DNA from: an uncultured Clostridia bacterium
Lineage (GTDB): Bacteria > Bacillota > Clostridia > Oscillospirales > Ruminococcaceae
Assembly: GCA_944388075.1 (NCBI GenBank)
Contig: CALXHI010000019.1
Span: 1 to 64,000 of the forward strand
DNA length: 64,000 nt
Direction: 5' to 3'
The first letter of the stretch is position 1; every line of letters begins with the position of its first letter. The position numbers and the translations under genes are program-made. Positions 51,163-60,326 of the stretch are shown here, piece after piece. The notes beneath the pieces were generated by a model. The model searched no databases, was not told the DNA's origin, and worked only from the letters and a program-made list of their open reading frames with translations.

Positions 51163-51262
51163 ATGATAGCCCCTTTCGGTTCGGTTTGTGATAGTATGAT
51201 ATCGCTGTATCACTGTATAAATAGTATCGCCGATTTTCCATTTGCTATACAAGGAGAGACCT

Positions 51263-51424
51263 ATGACCTGGACATTACCCGATTATGTGATTGCAGCTTT
51301 CATCGCTGTACTGTTTGTGTGGGGCATTGTACACAGTATCCGACAGTGCAAACAGGGGAAATGCTGTTCCGGCTGTTGCGGAGATTGTTCGCAGTGCAAG
51401 CCAAAGCAGCCACCGCAAAATTAA
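51263..51424 (+). CDS. FeoB-associated Cys-rich membrane protein
   Basis: This 53-residue protein has one membrane helix (YVIAAFIAVLFVWGIVHSI) and a Cys-rich tail, CKQGKCCSGCCGDCSQC, the layout of small FeoB-associated membrane proteins. They usually sit after feoB and may bind iron; here no feo gene is nearby. The ATG at 51263 has AAGGAGAG. It is divergent from the mutase-like gene. Confidence 0.8.
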   Translation: MTWTLPDYVIAAFIAVLFVWGIVHSIRQCKQGKCCSGCCGDCSQCKPKQPPQN

Positions 51425-51553
51425 TTGGTATGATATTGCGATTTTCAGATACTTGTTGCAGGAATTGTCTACTTAAAAACTGGAAAAACTGCCGATAATT
51501 ACTTAAAGCATGGCTTGTATTCCCGTTCTTTTATGGAAATTTTCAACAGGGGT

Positions 51554-51582
51554 TTGACAATGTTTCGATTCGCATGTATAAT
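51554..51582 (+). promoter_or_regulatory. Promoter of the dockerin mannanase gene
   Basis: TTGACA at 51554-51559 and TATAAT at 51577-51582 are 17 bp apart; a leader of about 105 bases ends in GAGGAGG. The preceding 51425-51553 stretch has no gene. Confidence 0.9.
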
Positions 51583-51696
51583 ATTTTTGTCAGGAAGTGC
51601 GAAAATGCGTCCATGTTCGTTCATTCGGTGCATGACATCGGATGCAATCTGCCGCATATCCCTTGCTGATATGCAAAAGAAAAGAGGAGGATTTTT

Positions 51697-53502
51697 ATGA
51701 AGCAAAAACAAAAAGCCTGCTTGACAGCGGCTATGGTTGCCTTGACTGCATTGAACAGCTTCGGCAGCGTTTCCGCAGCAGGCAATGGCGCAGGCGGTTA
51801 CAGCTGGGAAGCCACATCGGGCTACCAAGAGGCAACCACAAGCGTCACCGACAACGGCAATGCCACCACCGTTACGTTCGAGAATGCCGACGATGGCTCG
51901 ACTAATGCGGCAGGCTTCTGCACGACCCTGAGCGGTGCAGACTGGAGCGGCTACACAACCATGCGCTTCACGCTGACCAATAACGGGAACAGCACCATTT
52001 CGCTTGCCACCGCACTCAATACCGGCAGTTCTTGGGATTGGCATCAATCCGGTGTAACCACGGTTGAGGGCGGCAAGTCTACCGAAGTCACCTATTACCT
52101 CAATGCCGAGGAATGGAGCTTCGATGGCGAAACCGTTTCGGTCAGCAATCTCTATCAGCTTCAGCGTATCAACATGATGGTCATGGCTCCCTATGGCACA
52201 AGCACCGTCAGCGGCAGCATTACCATCTCCGATTTGGAACTGGGTTCGAGCAGTGCAACCACCGTTGAGCCGAAAGACGGCTTCTATGTCGATGGTGAGA
52301 CCCTGCGTGATGCCAACCAAAATCCATTTGTCATGCGCGGCACGAATTATGCCTACTGCTGGTACAGCTGGGAGAACAATGCCGAAGCAACGCTGAAGGA
52401 AATTGCAGGCTATGGTGCAAACACCGTTCGTATCGTCTTGACCGATGGTGTGGCATATGGTTCGGCTGCCAATACTGCGGGCGAAGTCTCCAACTTGATT
52501 TCGCTCTGCGAGAAGTACAATCTGGTTGCTGTGCTGGAAGTCCATGACCCGACCGGTAAGGACGATACCGAATCGCTCTATACAGCCGCCAGATACTTTG
52601 CCGGCATTGCAAATTCCTTGGTCGGCCACGAGGATACCACCATCATCAACATCGCCAACGAATGGCAGGGCACGACCAATGACAGCGCATGGCAGAGCGC
52701 CTATATCGAAGCAGTCAAGATTATCCGTGATGCCGGTCTGAAGCACTGCATTATGTGCGATGCCGGCGGTTGGGGACAGGGCTACAGCACCGTTCTGAAC
52801 GGCGGCGCAGCGGTTCTGGAATCCGATCCGGAAAAGAACTGCATGTTCTCCGTGCATATGTACGGCAGCGCAGGCGGCTCTGAAAGCACCATCAAAAGCA
52901 TCATTGACGGCATGATTGCCCGTGACCTCTGCCTGGTCATCGGTGAATTTGGCTACCAGCACTCCGATGGCGATGTCAAGGAAGCCTACATCATGGAGTA
53001 CTGCGAACAGACCGATACCGGCTGGCTGGCATGGAGCTGGTATGGCAACAGCAGTCCGGTGGAATATCTCGACATGAGCTCTGCCAATGTCGGCGGTACG
53101 CTGAGCAGCAATTGGGGTGAAATTGTCGTAAACGGCAGTAACGGCTGGAAGGAAACCTCTGAGATTTGCTCCATCTACACCGGCGAAACGCCCGTGACTA
53201 CCACCACCACTACCACGACGACAACAACAACGGCTATAACCACAACAACCACTGAATCCACGACAACGACCACAACGACAACACCTCACTCTGAAGCAAT
53301 TGTCACGCTGATTGGCGACGTCGACTGCAACAGTATCGTGAATGTTGCCGATGCTGTCCTGCTCTGCCGCTTCACTGCAGAAGACAATACCATTTCCGTC
53401 AGCGAACAGGGACGTGCCAATGCAGACTTCGACCGAAACGGCACGATCGATTCCGCTGATGCCTCGAAGCTGATTCGGAGCCTTGCCAATATTGCAGCAT
53501 AA
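51697..53502 (+). CDS. Cellulosomal GH5 beta-mannanase-like enzyme with dockerin
   Basis: This 601-residue secreted protein has a signal peptide (1-28), a beta-sandwich module (about 30-183: TMRFTLTNNGNSTISLATAL, SGSITISDLEL) that is likely a carbohydrate-binding module, and a GH5 domain (about 195-485). The barrel reads MRGTNYAYCWYSWENNAEAT, YGANTVRIVLTDG, acid/base E322 in INIANEWQ and nucleophile E417 in LVIGEFGYQHSDG, closest to GH5 subfamily 8 mannanases. Then come a long Thr linker and a dockerin with loops DVDCNSIVNVAD and DFDRNGTIDSAD. It would cut beta-1,4-mannan on the cellulosome. Subfamily and binding-module family are inferred from motifs only. Confidence 0.9.
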   Translation: MKQKQKACLTAAMVALTALNSFGSVSAAGNGAGGYSWEATSGYQEATTSVTDNGNATTVTFENADDGSTNAAGFCTTLSGADWSGYTTMRFTLTNNGNSTISLATALNTGSSWDWHQSGVTTVEGGKSTEVTYYLNAEEWSFDGETVSVSNLYQLQRINMMVMAPYGTSTVSGSITISDLELGSSSATTVEPKDGFYVDGETLRDANQNPFVMRGTNYAYCWYSWENNAEATLKEIAGYGANTVRIVLTDGVAYGSAANTAGEVSNLISLCEKYNLVAVLEVHDPTGKDDTESLYTAARYFAGIANSLVGHEDTTIINIANEWQGTTNDSAWQSAYIEAVKIIRDAGLKHCIMCDAGGWGQGYSTVLNGGAAVLESDPEKNCMFSVHMYGSAGGSESTIKSIIDGMIARDLCLVIGEFGYQHSDGDVKEAYIMEYCEQTDTGWLAWSWYGNSSPVEYLDMSSANVGGTLSSNWGEIVVNGSNGWKETSEICSIYTGETPVTTTTTTTTTTTTAITTTTTESTTTTTTTTPHSEAIVTLIGDVDCNSIVNVADAVLLCRFTAEDNTISVSEQGRANADFDRNGTIDSADASKLIRSLANIAA

Positions 53503-53509
53503 ACAGCAC

Positions 53510-53545
53510 AAATCCGGTTCTCTCATCTCTGAGAGAATCGGATTT
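53510..53545. terminator. Terminator after the mannanase gene
   Basis: AAATCCG.TTCTCTCA pairs with TGAGAGAA.CGGATTT; TTTCTCAT follows. Confidence 0.85.
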
Positions 53546-53588
53546 CTCATATCCTTTTCGAAATGCTCTAATTGCATGCCTTTCTTGA

Positions 53589-54212
53589 TTATTTTTCCGA
53601 TTCAATTTCTGCCCAATCAATTTTGTGGTCTTTGAAGTAATAGATGCGGTCATGCTCGCTCAGTTCTCGCAGCACCCTACAAGGATTTCCAACTGCTATC
53701 ACATTGGACGGAATATCCTTCGTCACTACGCTGCCTGCCCCAATCACCACATTATCCCCGATTGTAACACCCGGCAGTATCAACGCACCGGCACCAATCC
53801 AACAGTTTTTCCCGATATGCACGGGGCTGTTGTATTGATATGCCTGCTGTCGCAGCTCCGGCAAAATGGGATGCCCTGCCGTTGCGACCACAACCTGCGG
53901 TCCGAACATCGTGTAATCCCCAACATAGATATGGGTATCATCGACAAAGGTACAGCCGAAATTGCAATAGACCATCTTGCCGAAATGCAGATTGCCCGCT
54001 CCCATATTCGTGTACAGCGGCGGCTCGATATAACTGCCCTCACCAATCTCTGCGAACATCTCTTTCAGCAACGCATTTCGCTTGTCCATCTCGCTCGGAC
54101 GTGTTTGGTTGAAGTCATACAGCCGATCCAAGCGTTTCAGCTGGTCTTCCATAATTTCAGGGTCACCCGGCAAATACAGCTCGCCGGTGTGCATCTTGTC
54201 TTTCATCGCCAT
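53589..54212 (-). CDS. Maltose/galactoside O-acetyltransferase family (left-handed beta-helix)
   Basis: This 207-residue enzyme has the Mac start region KMHTGELYLPGDPEIMEDQLKRL and hexapeptide repeats such as VYCNFGCTFVDDTHIYVGDY and PVHIGKNCWIGAGALILPGV. The catalytic histidine is in VVATAGHP. It transfers acetyl from acetyl-CoA to a sugar hydroxyl, probably maltose or a related sugar, or a surface sugar given its neighbours. The ATG at 54212 follows AAGGAAAGG. A terminator separates it from ugd, so it may have its own promoter. Confidence 0.92.
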   Translation of the reverse strand: MAMKDKMHTGELYLPGDPEIMEDQLKRLDRLYDFNQTRPSEMDKRNALLKEMFAEIGEGSYIEPPLYTNMGAGNLHFGKMVYCNFGCTFVDDTHIYVGDYTMFGPQVVVATAGHPILPELRQQAYQYNSPVHIGKNCWIGAGALILPGVTIGDNVVIGAGSVVTKDIPSNVIAVGNPCRVLRELSEHDRIYYFKDHKIDWAEIESEK

Positions 54213-54234
54213 AGAAAAACGCCTTTCCTTGTAC

Positions 54235-54270
54235 AAAATCCGGTTCCACATAATGGTACAACCGGATTTT
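54235..54270 (-). terminator. Terminator of the glycan cluster (after ugd)
   Basis: On the minus strand AAAATCCGGTT pairs with AACCGGATTTT over a 14-base loop and ends in TTTTGT. Confidence 0.88.
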
Positions 54271-54286
54271 CTGTATTAATCCACAA

Positions 54287-55519
54287 TCAATCTCTGCGGA
54301 AAATATCTCGTGTATAGACCTTGTCTACCACATCATCGAGACAGGCATCATAACGGTTTGCAATAATCGCATCGCTCTGCTGCTTGAACGCTTCCAAATC
54401 GTTCACAACGACACTGCCAAAGAATGTATCGCCGTCTTTGAGGGTCGGCTCATAGATGATAACCGTTGCACCCTTGGCCTTAATTCGTTTCATGACACCC
54501 TGAATCGAGCTCTGACGGAAGTTATCGGAGTTGGACTTCATCGTCAGACGGTACACGCCAATCGTAACCGGCTTTTCTTTGCTCGGGTCATAGGTACTAC
54601 TCGCCTCATATGCCCCTGCAATTTCCAGCACTCGTTCGGCAATGAAATCCTTACGAGTGCGGTTGGATTCAACAATCGCCGTCATCATGTTCTGCGGTAC
54701 ATCTGCATAATTGGCAAGCAATTGCTTCGTATCCTTCGGCAGACAGTAACCGCCATAGCCAAAGCTCGGGTTATTGTAATGCGTACCGATTCTCGGGTCA
54801 AGACAAACGCCATCGATAATCGCCTGCGTATCCAGACCTTTCAGTTCTGCATAGGTGTCCAGTTCGTTGAAGTAGGACACACGCAAGGCCAGATACGTAT
54901 TCGCAAACAGCTTGACGGCCTCAGCCTCGGTAAAGCCCATGAACAAAGTCGGAATATCCTCTTTGATGGCTCCCTCTTGCAGCAGCGTAGCAAAGGTATT
55001 AGCGGCTTTGACCAGGCGGTCATCTTCCGGGTCTGTGCCCACAATGATTCTCGAAGGATAGAGGTTGTCATACAACGCCTGCGATTCCCGCAAAAACTCA
55101 GGGCTGAAAAGGATATTCTTTGTCCGGTACTTCTCACGCACCGATGCCGTATAGCCCACCGGAATGGTCGATTTAATGACCATGATGGCATCAGGATTAA
55201 CACGCAATACCAGTTCAATGACTTTCTCGACCGCAGAGGTATCAAAGAAATTCTTCTTGCTGTCATAGTTGGTCGGTGCAGCAATGACGATGAATTCGGC
55301 ATCCTTGTATGCCGATTCACCATCAAGCGTTGCGACCAGATTCAACTCTTTTTCTGCAAGATACTGCTCGATGTAATCGTCCTGAATCGGCGATTTCTTC
55401 TGATTGATCAGCTCGACCTTCTCCGGAATGATATCCACAGCAATGACTTCGTGGTGCTGTGCCAGCAATGTCGCAATCGACAAGCCGACATATCCGGTTC
55501 CTGCTACTGCCACCCTCAT
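54287..55519 (-). CDS. ugd: UDP-glucose 6-dehydrogenase-type nucleotide sugar dehydrogenase
   Basis: This 410-residue NAD-dependent enzyme oxidises a nucleotide sugar, most likely UDP-glucose to UDP-glucuronate. The N-terminal Rossmann motif is [28 protein letters not shown] and catalytic C259 in [12 protein letters not shown] are conserved. The last third is the UDP-binding domain with [19 protein letters not shown]. It resembles Ugd of the short (about 390-410) type used for capsule synthesis. The ATG at 55519 has TAGGAG. A MITE-like element separates it from rfbD. Confidence 0.93.
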   Translation of the reverse strand: MRVAVAGTGYVGLSIATLLAQHHEVIAVDIIPEKVELINQKKSPIQDDYIEQYLAEKELNLVATLDGESAYKDAEFIVIAAPTNYDSKKNFFDTSAVEKVIELVLRVNPDAIMVIKSTIPVGYTASVREKYRTKNILFSPEFLRESQALYDNLYPSRIIVGTDPEDDRLVKAANTFATLLQEGAIKEDIPTLFMGFTEAEAVKLFANTYLALRVSYFNELDTYAELKGLDTQAIIDGVCLDPRIGTHYNNPSFGYGGYCLPKDTKQLLANYADVPQNMMTAIVESNRTRKDFIAERVLEIAGAYEASSTYDPSKEKPVTIGVYRLTMKSNSDNFRQSSIQGVMKRIKAKGATVIIYEPTLKDGDTFFGSVVVNDLEAFKQQSDAIIANRYDACLDDVVDKVYTRDIFRRD

Positions 55520-55580
55520 ATGCTTTTCTCCTACTAAAACTTATTAAGCAAAATAAAACTGCCAATTTCTCTAAACCTAA

Positions 55581-55723
55581 GGCCACATCGCACAAGGCTT
55601 ATTTGTCAGATGAAACAAAAAGCGCAGAGAATACTCTGTGTATTCCCAAGCATTTTGTAAATATGGCAAAAACCGCAAGTAGATGCCGTGCGAAACCGCC
55701 AAGAGAACTTTGTGCGATGTTGC
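55581..55723. mobile_element. MITE-like element, copy B (143 bp)
   Basis: GGCCACATCGCACAAGG and CTTTGTGCGATGTTGCT are inverted terminal repeats. The reverse complement of the inside shares GGCGGTTTCGCACGGCATCT and CTTTTTGTTTCATCTGAC-like blocks with copy A (39889-40003). It lies between rfbD and ugd and holds no gene. An internal AGAGAATACTCT palindrome makes it longer than copy A. Confidence 0.7.
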
Positions 55724-55754
55724 TTTCAAACAATACCCTTACACATATACAAAT

Positions 55755-56645
55755 TCAAATCGCAAGTTCCTTCATATAACGCTTCAATGCGTCTTGCCAA
55801 GTTGGTAACGGAATAAAACCATTTTTAGCAAGTTTAGATTTATCAAGACGAGAGTTATGCGGTCTTTGCGCCTTTGAAGCTCCATATTCACTCGTTGTTA
55901 CCGGAATCACTCTTGTTTGATAACCTGCCAAGCGAAAAATCTCCGCTGCAAACTCACTCCAACTGATAAATCCACCCTCATTTGTTGCGTGATAGTAGCC
56001 GTACCTTTCGCACTCGCACATATCTACCAGAAGACGGGCAAGATCCATGGTGTATGTAGGTGTACCAATTTGGTCATTTACAATTCTTAGTTCTGAATGC
56101 TTTTTGCCAAGATCCAACATTGTTTTTACAAAATTGTTGCCATTTGCGCCAAATACCCATGCAATGCGAACAATATAAAATTTCTGCAAAAGACTGCTCA
56201 CGGCAAGCTCGCCTTCTAATTTGGTCCATCCGTACACATTCAACGGTGCATAATCCTTATTATCCGGTTCCCATGGTTCTGTTCCCTGACCGTTAAACAC
56301 ATAATCCGTAGAAATGTATATCATCTTGCAATCTAGTTTCTTGCAAACAGATGCAATATTTTTTGTCCCATCTACATTGATGGCATATACTTTTGACGCA
56401 TTGCCTTCATCTTCAGCAGCATCAACAGCTGTCCATGCTGCACAATGTATGACAACATCCGGATTTACATTCGAAATGATCTCCTCTGTCTTTTGGGCAT
56501 CTGTGATATCAAGCTTTTCATAAGATTCAATCAAATCAATCGATTCCATAATATCAGATCCTGTACATTCATATCCACGGTTTATCAATGTACGAATCAC
56601 ATCATGCCCCAGCAAACCACCTACGCCTGTTACAAATGCTTTCAT
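55755..56645 (-). CDS. rfbD: dTDP-4-dehydrorhamnose reductase
   Basis: This 296-residue short-chain dehydrogenase makes dTDP-L-rhamnose in the last step of the pathway. It has TGVGGLLGHDVIRTL, VIHCAAWTAVDAAEDEG, IYISTDYVFNGQG and the catalytic YGWTKLEGE (Y and K). Its GVGGLLG nucleotide motif and length are normal. It starts 3 bases after the rfbB stop, so it is in the same operon. Confidence 0.95.
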   Translation of the reverse strand: MKAFVTGVGGLLGHDVIRTLINRGYECTGSDIMESIDLIESYEKLDITDAQKTEEIISNVNPDVVIHCAAWTAVDAAEDEGNASKVYAINVDGTKNIASVCKKLDCKMIYISTDYVFNGQGTEPWEPDNKDYAPLNVYGWTKLEGELAVSSLLQKFYIVRIAWVFGANGNNFVKTMLDLGKKHSELRIVNDQIGTPTYTMDLARLLVDMCECERYGYYHATNEGGFISWSEFAAEIFRLAGYQTRVIPVTTSEYGASKAQRPHNSRLDKSKLAKNGFIPLPTWQDALKRYMKELAI

Positions 56646-56648
56646 TAT

Positions 56649-57677
56649 TCATACCTCTGCACGATTTCCATACATTTTTTCATAGTAATTCCGGTATTCA
56701 CCAGAAATAATCGTTTGCCACCATTCCATATGCTCAAGATACCACTGAATGGTCTTTTTGATACCTTCCTCAAATTTAGTTTCTGGCAGCCATCCAAGTT
56801 CTGTATGAATCTTTGTTGGATCAATAGCATAGCGCATATCATGGCCTTTTCGATCCTCAACATGCACAATGAGACTCTCCGGTTTTCCCAGTTCCTTACA
56901 AATCAATTTCACAATATCAATGTTTTTCATTTCATTATGACCACCGACATTGTAAACTTCTCCAACTTTACCTTTATGAATAATAAGGTCAATCGCTCTA
57001 CAATGGTCTTCAACATAAAGCCAATCACGAACATTTAAACCTTCTCCATAGACAGGAAGTGGCTTGTCCGCAAGTGCGTTGGCAATCATAAGGGGAATCA
57101 GCTTTTCCGGAAAATGATACGGACCATAGTTATTAGAACACCGACTGATGGTGACCGGAAGATTATAGGTTCTGTGATAAGCCATAACTAGAAGATCCGC
57201 TCCGGCTTTGGAGGCACTATACGGACTGGACGTGTGAATGGGTGTTTCCTCCGTGAAAAACAAATCCGGTCTGTTTAAAGGAAGATCACCATACACTTCA
57301 TCAGTGGAAACCTGATGATATCTCTGAATGCCGTATTGGCGGCATGCATCCATAAGCACTTGTGTGCCAAGAATATTTGTTTTTAAGAATATTTCAGGAG
57401 TTTCAATCGAACGATCCACATGCGATTCGGCCGCAAAATTCACAACTACATCAGGTTTTTCTTCCTCGAACAGTTGATTGACACCTGCTCTATCACAAAT
57501 ATCAAGTTTTACAAATCGAAAATTCGGATTATCCATAACCGATGCAAGTGTTGACAAATTGCCGGCATATGTCAATTTGTCTAGGCAAACAATTCGATAA
57601 TTTGAATGCTTTTTCAACATGTAAAACACAAAATTGGAACCGATAAATCCGGCACCTCCTGTAACAATGATAACCAT
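56649..57677 (-). CDS. rfbB: dTDP-glucose 4,6-dehydratase
   Basis: This 342-residue enzyme converts dTDP-glucose to dTDP-4-keto-6-deoxyglucose. The motif VTGGAGFIGSNFVFYML binds NAD; NFAAESHVDRSIETPEIF, the catalytic STDEVYGDL and YSASKAGADLLVMAYHRTYNL are conserved. The product serves rfbC/rfbD and possibly the DegT aminotransferase. AGGAGG precedes the ATG at 57677. Confidence 0.96.
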   Translation of the reverse strand: MVIIVTGGAGFIGSNFVFYMLKKHSNYRIVCLDKLTYAGNLSTLASVMDNPNFRFVKLDICDRAGVNQLFEEEKPDVVVNFAAESHVDRSIETPEIFLKTNILGTQVLMDACRQYGIQRYHQVSTDEVYGDLPLNRPDLFFTEETPIHTSSPYSASKAGADLLVMAYHRTYNLPVTISRCSNNYGPYHFPEKLIPLMIANALADKPLPVYGEGLNVRDWLYVEDHCRAIDLIIHKGKVGEVYNVGGHNEMKNIDIVKLICKELGKPESLIVHVEDRKGHDMRYAIDPTKIHTELGWLPETKFEEGIKKTIQWYLEHMEWWQTIISGEYRNYYEKMYGNRAEV

Positions 57678-57689
57678 AATATAACCTCC

Positions 57690-58241
57690 TTAAAACTCTA
57701 TTTTCAATTCGGCGAGCGATGGGTGACGCTTATCTTTTTCGCTAAGCACGAGTTCTTCTGTTTCAGGCCATTCAATTCCAATATCCGGATCATCCCACTT
57801 CAGCCCACCTTCATCTTCAGGATGATACAATTCATCACATTTATATGCAAATTCAGCATAATCGCTCATAACCAAAAAACCATGTGCAAATCCACGTGGT
57901 ATCATCAATTGCCGCTTGTTCGCCTCTGAAAGAATCACCCCAACCCATTGCCCATAGGTTTCACTGCCTCTGCGCAAATCCACGGCAACATCAAAGACTT
58001 CCCCTTTCAAGACTCTGACCAGCTTGGCTTGGGAATATTTCTTCTGAAAATGCAGTCCTCGCAAAACACCTTTTCTGGAACTGGATTGATTATCCTGCAC
58101 AAATTGATACTGTAATCCGGCAGAACGAAAATCTGCCGCATTATAGGTTTCCATGAAATATCCTCGCTCATCTCCAAAAGCTGTGACATCAATTAAATAT
58201 AAACCCTTTATTTTGGTTTCCTTGAACACAAATTTTCCCAC
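57690..58241 (-). CDS. rfbC: dTDP-4-dehydrorhamnose 3,5-epimerase, GTG start
   Basis: This 183-residue cupin enzyme has the catalytic-site stretch QDNQSSSRKGVLRGLHFQKK and the later histidine region PRGFAHGFLVMSDYAEFAYK. It epimerises dTDP-4-keto-6-deoxyglucose at C3 and C5. The start is GTG at 58241 with AAGGAG 7 bases upstream. It is co-transcribed with rfbA before it and rfbB after it. Confidence 0.95.
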   Translation of the reverse strand: MGKFVFKETKIKGLYLIDVTAFGDERGYFMETYNAADFRSAGLQYQFVQDNQSSSRKGVLRGLHFQKKYSQAKLVRVLKGEVFDVAVDLRRGSETYGQWVGVILSEANKRQLMIPRGFAHGFLVMSDYAEFAYKCDELYHPEDEGGLKWDDPDIGIEWPETEELVLSEKDKRHPSLAELKIEF

Positions 58242-58252
58242 AACAGTTCTCC

Positions 58253-59140
58253 TTAGTAGATTATTTTACCTTCGGCAACTTTTTTCAAATGTTGTCCATA
58301 CGGCGACTTTCCATATTTTGCAGCTGAGTGCATAAGCTTTTCTTTATCAATCCAGCCATTAATATAAGCAATTTCTTCAGGTGCCGATATTTCTATTCCT
58401 TGACGTGTTTGAACCATTTTGACAAAGTTAGTCGCCTCCGCAAGGCTATCCATTGTCCCGGTATCAAGCCAAGCAAATCCACGACCAAGAATCTGAACAT
58501 CGAGTGTTTGCTCATGTAAATACATTTCATTGAGCGTGGTAATTTCCAATTCACCTCGATCCGATGGTTTAACAAGGTTAGCTTTTTCACTGACGCCTTC
58601 CGGATAAAAATAAAGACCAGTAACTGCATAATTGCTTTTGGGATTAGCCGGCTTTTCTTCTATGGAGCACACCTTGCCCATAGCATCAAAATCCACAACA
58701 CCGAAACGCTCCGGGTCCGGAACATAGTATCCAAATACAGTTGCACGCTTACGTTCTTCTGCATTTTGTTTAGCAGATCCCAACAATTTTGAAAATCCGC
58801 TTCCATAAAAAATATTATCACCTAATATCATTGCACAAGCATCTTGCCCAATAAAGTCTTCACCAATAATAAATGCCTGAGCAAGTCCGTCCGGACTTGG
58901 CTGTTGCTTATAGCTGAGTCTAATGCCATACTCCGATCCGTCGCCAAGTAATTGTTCAAAATTCGATAGATCCGTAGGCGTTGAAATAATCAATATTTCT
59001 TTGATCCCTGCCAACATAAGAGTTGACAACGGATAATAGATCATGGGCTTATCATATATGGGAAGCAGTTGTTTCGAGGTTACCATTGTCAACGGATATA
59101 ATCTAGTGCCAGAGCCACCGGCAAGAATAATTCCCTTCAT
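58253..59140 (-). CDS. rfbA: Glucose-1-phosphate thymidylyltransferase
   Basis: This 295-residue nucleotidyltransferase activates glucose-1-phosphate as dTDP-glucose. It starts [19 protein letters not shown] and has [34 protein letters not shown] and [12 protein letters not shown]. The ATG at 59140 is the family start with AGAAGGT upstream. It opens the rhamnose set of the cluster and follows the DegT gene by 16 bases. Confidence 0.96.
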   Translation of the reverse strand: MKGIILAGGSGTRLYPLTMVTSKQLLPIYDKPMIYYPLSTLMLAGIKEILIISTPTDLSNFEQLLGDGSEYGIRLSYKQQPSPDGLAQAFIIGEDFIGQDACAMILGDNIFYGSGFSKLLGSAKQNAEERKRATVFGYYVPDPERFGVVDFDAMGKVCSIEEKPANPKSNYAVTGLYFYPEGVSEKANLVKPSDRGELEITTLNEMYLHEQTLDVQILGRGFAWLDTGTMDSLAEATNFVKMVQTRQGIEISAPEEIAYINGWIDKEKLMHSAAKYGKSPYGQHLKKVAEGKIIY

Positions 59141-59156
59141 GAATTTACCTTCTTTC

Positions 59157-60272
59157 TTAAGTTTCATTCTTACACTGCAAAATTACATCACAAATCCGAT
59201 CTACATCTGCTAATTCCAAATCAGCATATAACGGCAATGTTAATACCCGCTTGCTGAGGTACAATGCAACGGGTGTTTGGTATACGTCATAAGTTCCATG
59301 GAAACAATCAAAAGAATTCGTCAATGGATAAAAATACTTTCTGGCACCAATCCCATTCGCTGCCAATCGATCCATGACCTCATTTCTGGATGCACCAAAC
59401 CGCTTTTCATCAAACACAACCGGAAAATAAGCATAATTGGGCTGCGTGTCTCTCTGAATAGGACTAAACTGAATTCCTGCAACACCTTCCAAACGACTTC
59501 TGTAATGTAAGACAATACCCTCTCGCTTTGCGATTTCAGCGTCAATATGTCTCAAATTGCACAAGCCCATCGCCGCAGAAAACTCATTCATTTTCGCATT
59601 GGTGCCAACGCTCTCTACAATTTCCGGTCCTCTTATTCCAAAATTTTTCAAGTTGTACAGCGCATGTCCAAATGCATCATCATGAAAACTAACTGCACCT
59701 CCCTCAATGGTGTTGAACACTTTTGTGGCATGAAAGCTAAAGCAGGAAACATCTCCATACGAGCCAATCCCTCTTCCTTTATATCTCACGCCAAACGTGT
59801 GCGCTGCATCGTAGATTACTTTCAGACCATACTTTCTCGCAATACGTTCGATTTCCTCAACATTACATACATTTCCATATACATGAACCGGAATAATTGC
59901 ACAAGTTTTGTCCGTAATCAAAGCCTCAATTTTTGTAACATCCATTGTAAAATCCATGGGATTGACATCGCAAAATACGGGAGTTAAACCATTTCTTACA
60001 ATCGCATGTGTTGTTGAAGCAAACGTAAACGGTGTTGTGATGACCTCACCCTGCAAATTCAACGCCTGAATAGATAATTCTAACGCCATATGCCCGTTTG
60101 TAACAAGATCAATCTTATCTACATCCAGGTATTGAAGAAGTTTTTGCTGCAGCAAGTTATGTTTACTACCCATATTTGTCAGCCAGTGACTTTCCCATAT
60201 ATCTTTTATTTCCTCGCAATACTCCTCATAGGCAGGCATGGAGGAACGCGTAACAAGGATTCTATGGCTCAT
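59157..60272 (-). CDS. DegT/DnrJ/EryC1/StrS sugar aminotransferase
   Basis: This 371-residue PLP enzyme aminates a keto-deoxysugar nucleotide. PLP lysine K184 lies in [32 protein letters not shown] and IYDAAHTFG are conserved. The dTDP-4-keto-6-deoxyglucose from RfbB in the same operon is the obvious precursor, directly or after isomerisation, giving an amino-dideoxysugar. That amino group is a likely target for the acyl-activating fusion protein encoded just upstream. The ATG at 60272 has GGAGGG. Confidence 0.92.
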   Translation of the reverse strand: MSHRILVTRSSMPAYEEYCEEIKDIWESHWLTNMGSKHNLLQQKLLQYLDVDKIDLVTNGHMALELSIQALNLQGEVITTPFTFASTTHAIVRNGLTPVFCDVNPMDFTMDVTKIEALITDKTCAIIPVHVYGNVCNVEEIERIARKYGLKVIYDAAHTFGVRYKGRGIGSYGDVSCFSFHATKVFNTIEGGAVSFHDDAFGHALYNLKNFGIRGPEIVESVGTNAKMNEFSAAMGLCNLRHIDAEIAKREGIVLHYRSRLEGVAGIQFSPIQRDTQPNYAYFPVVFDEKRFGASRNEVMDRLAANGIGARKYFYPLTNSFDCFHGTYDVYQTPVALYLSKRVLTLPLYADLELADVDRICDVILQCKNET

Positions 60273-60326
60273 TTATAAAACCCTCCATTCACATCCATAT
60301 ATCATTGACTTCATTCAATATAATTT

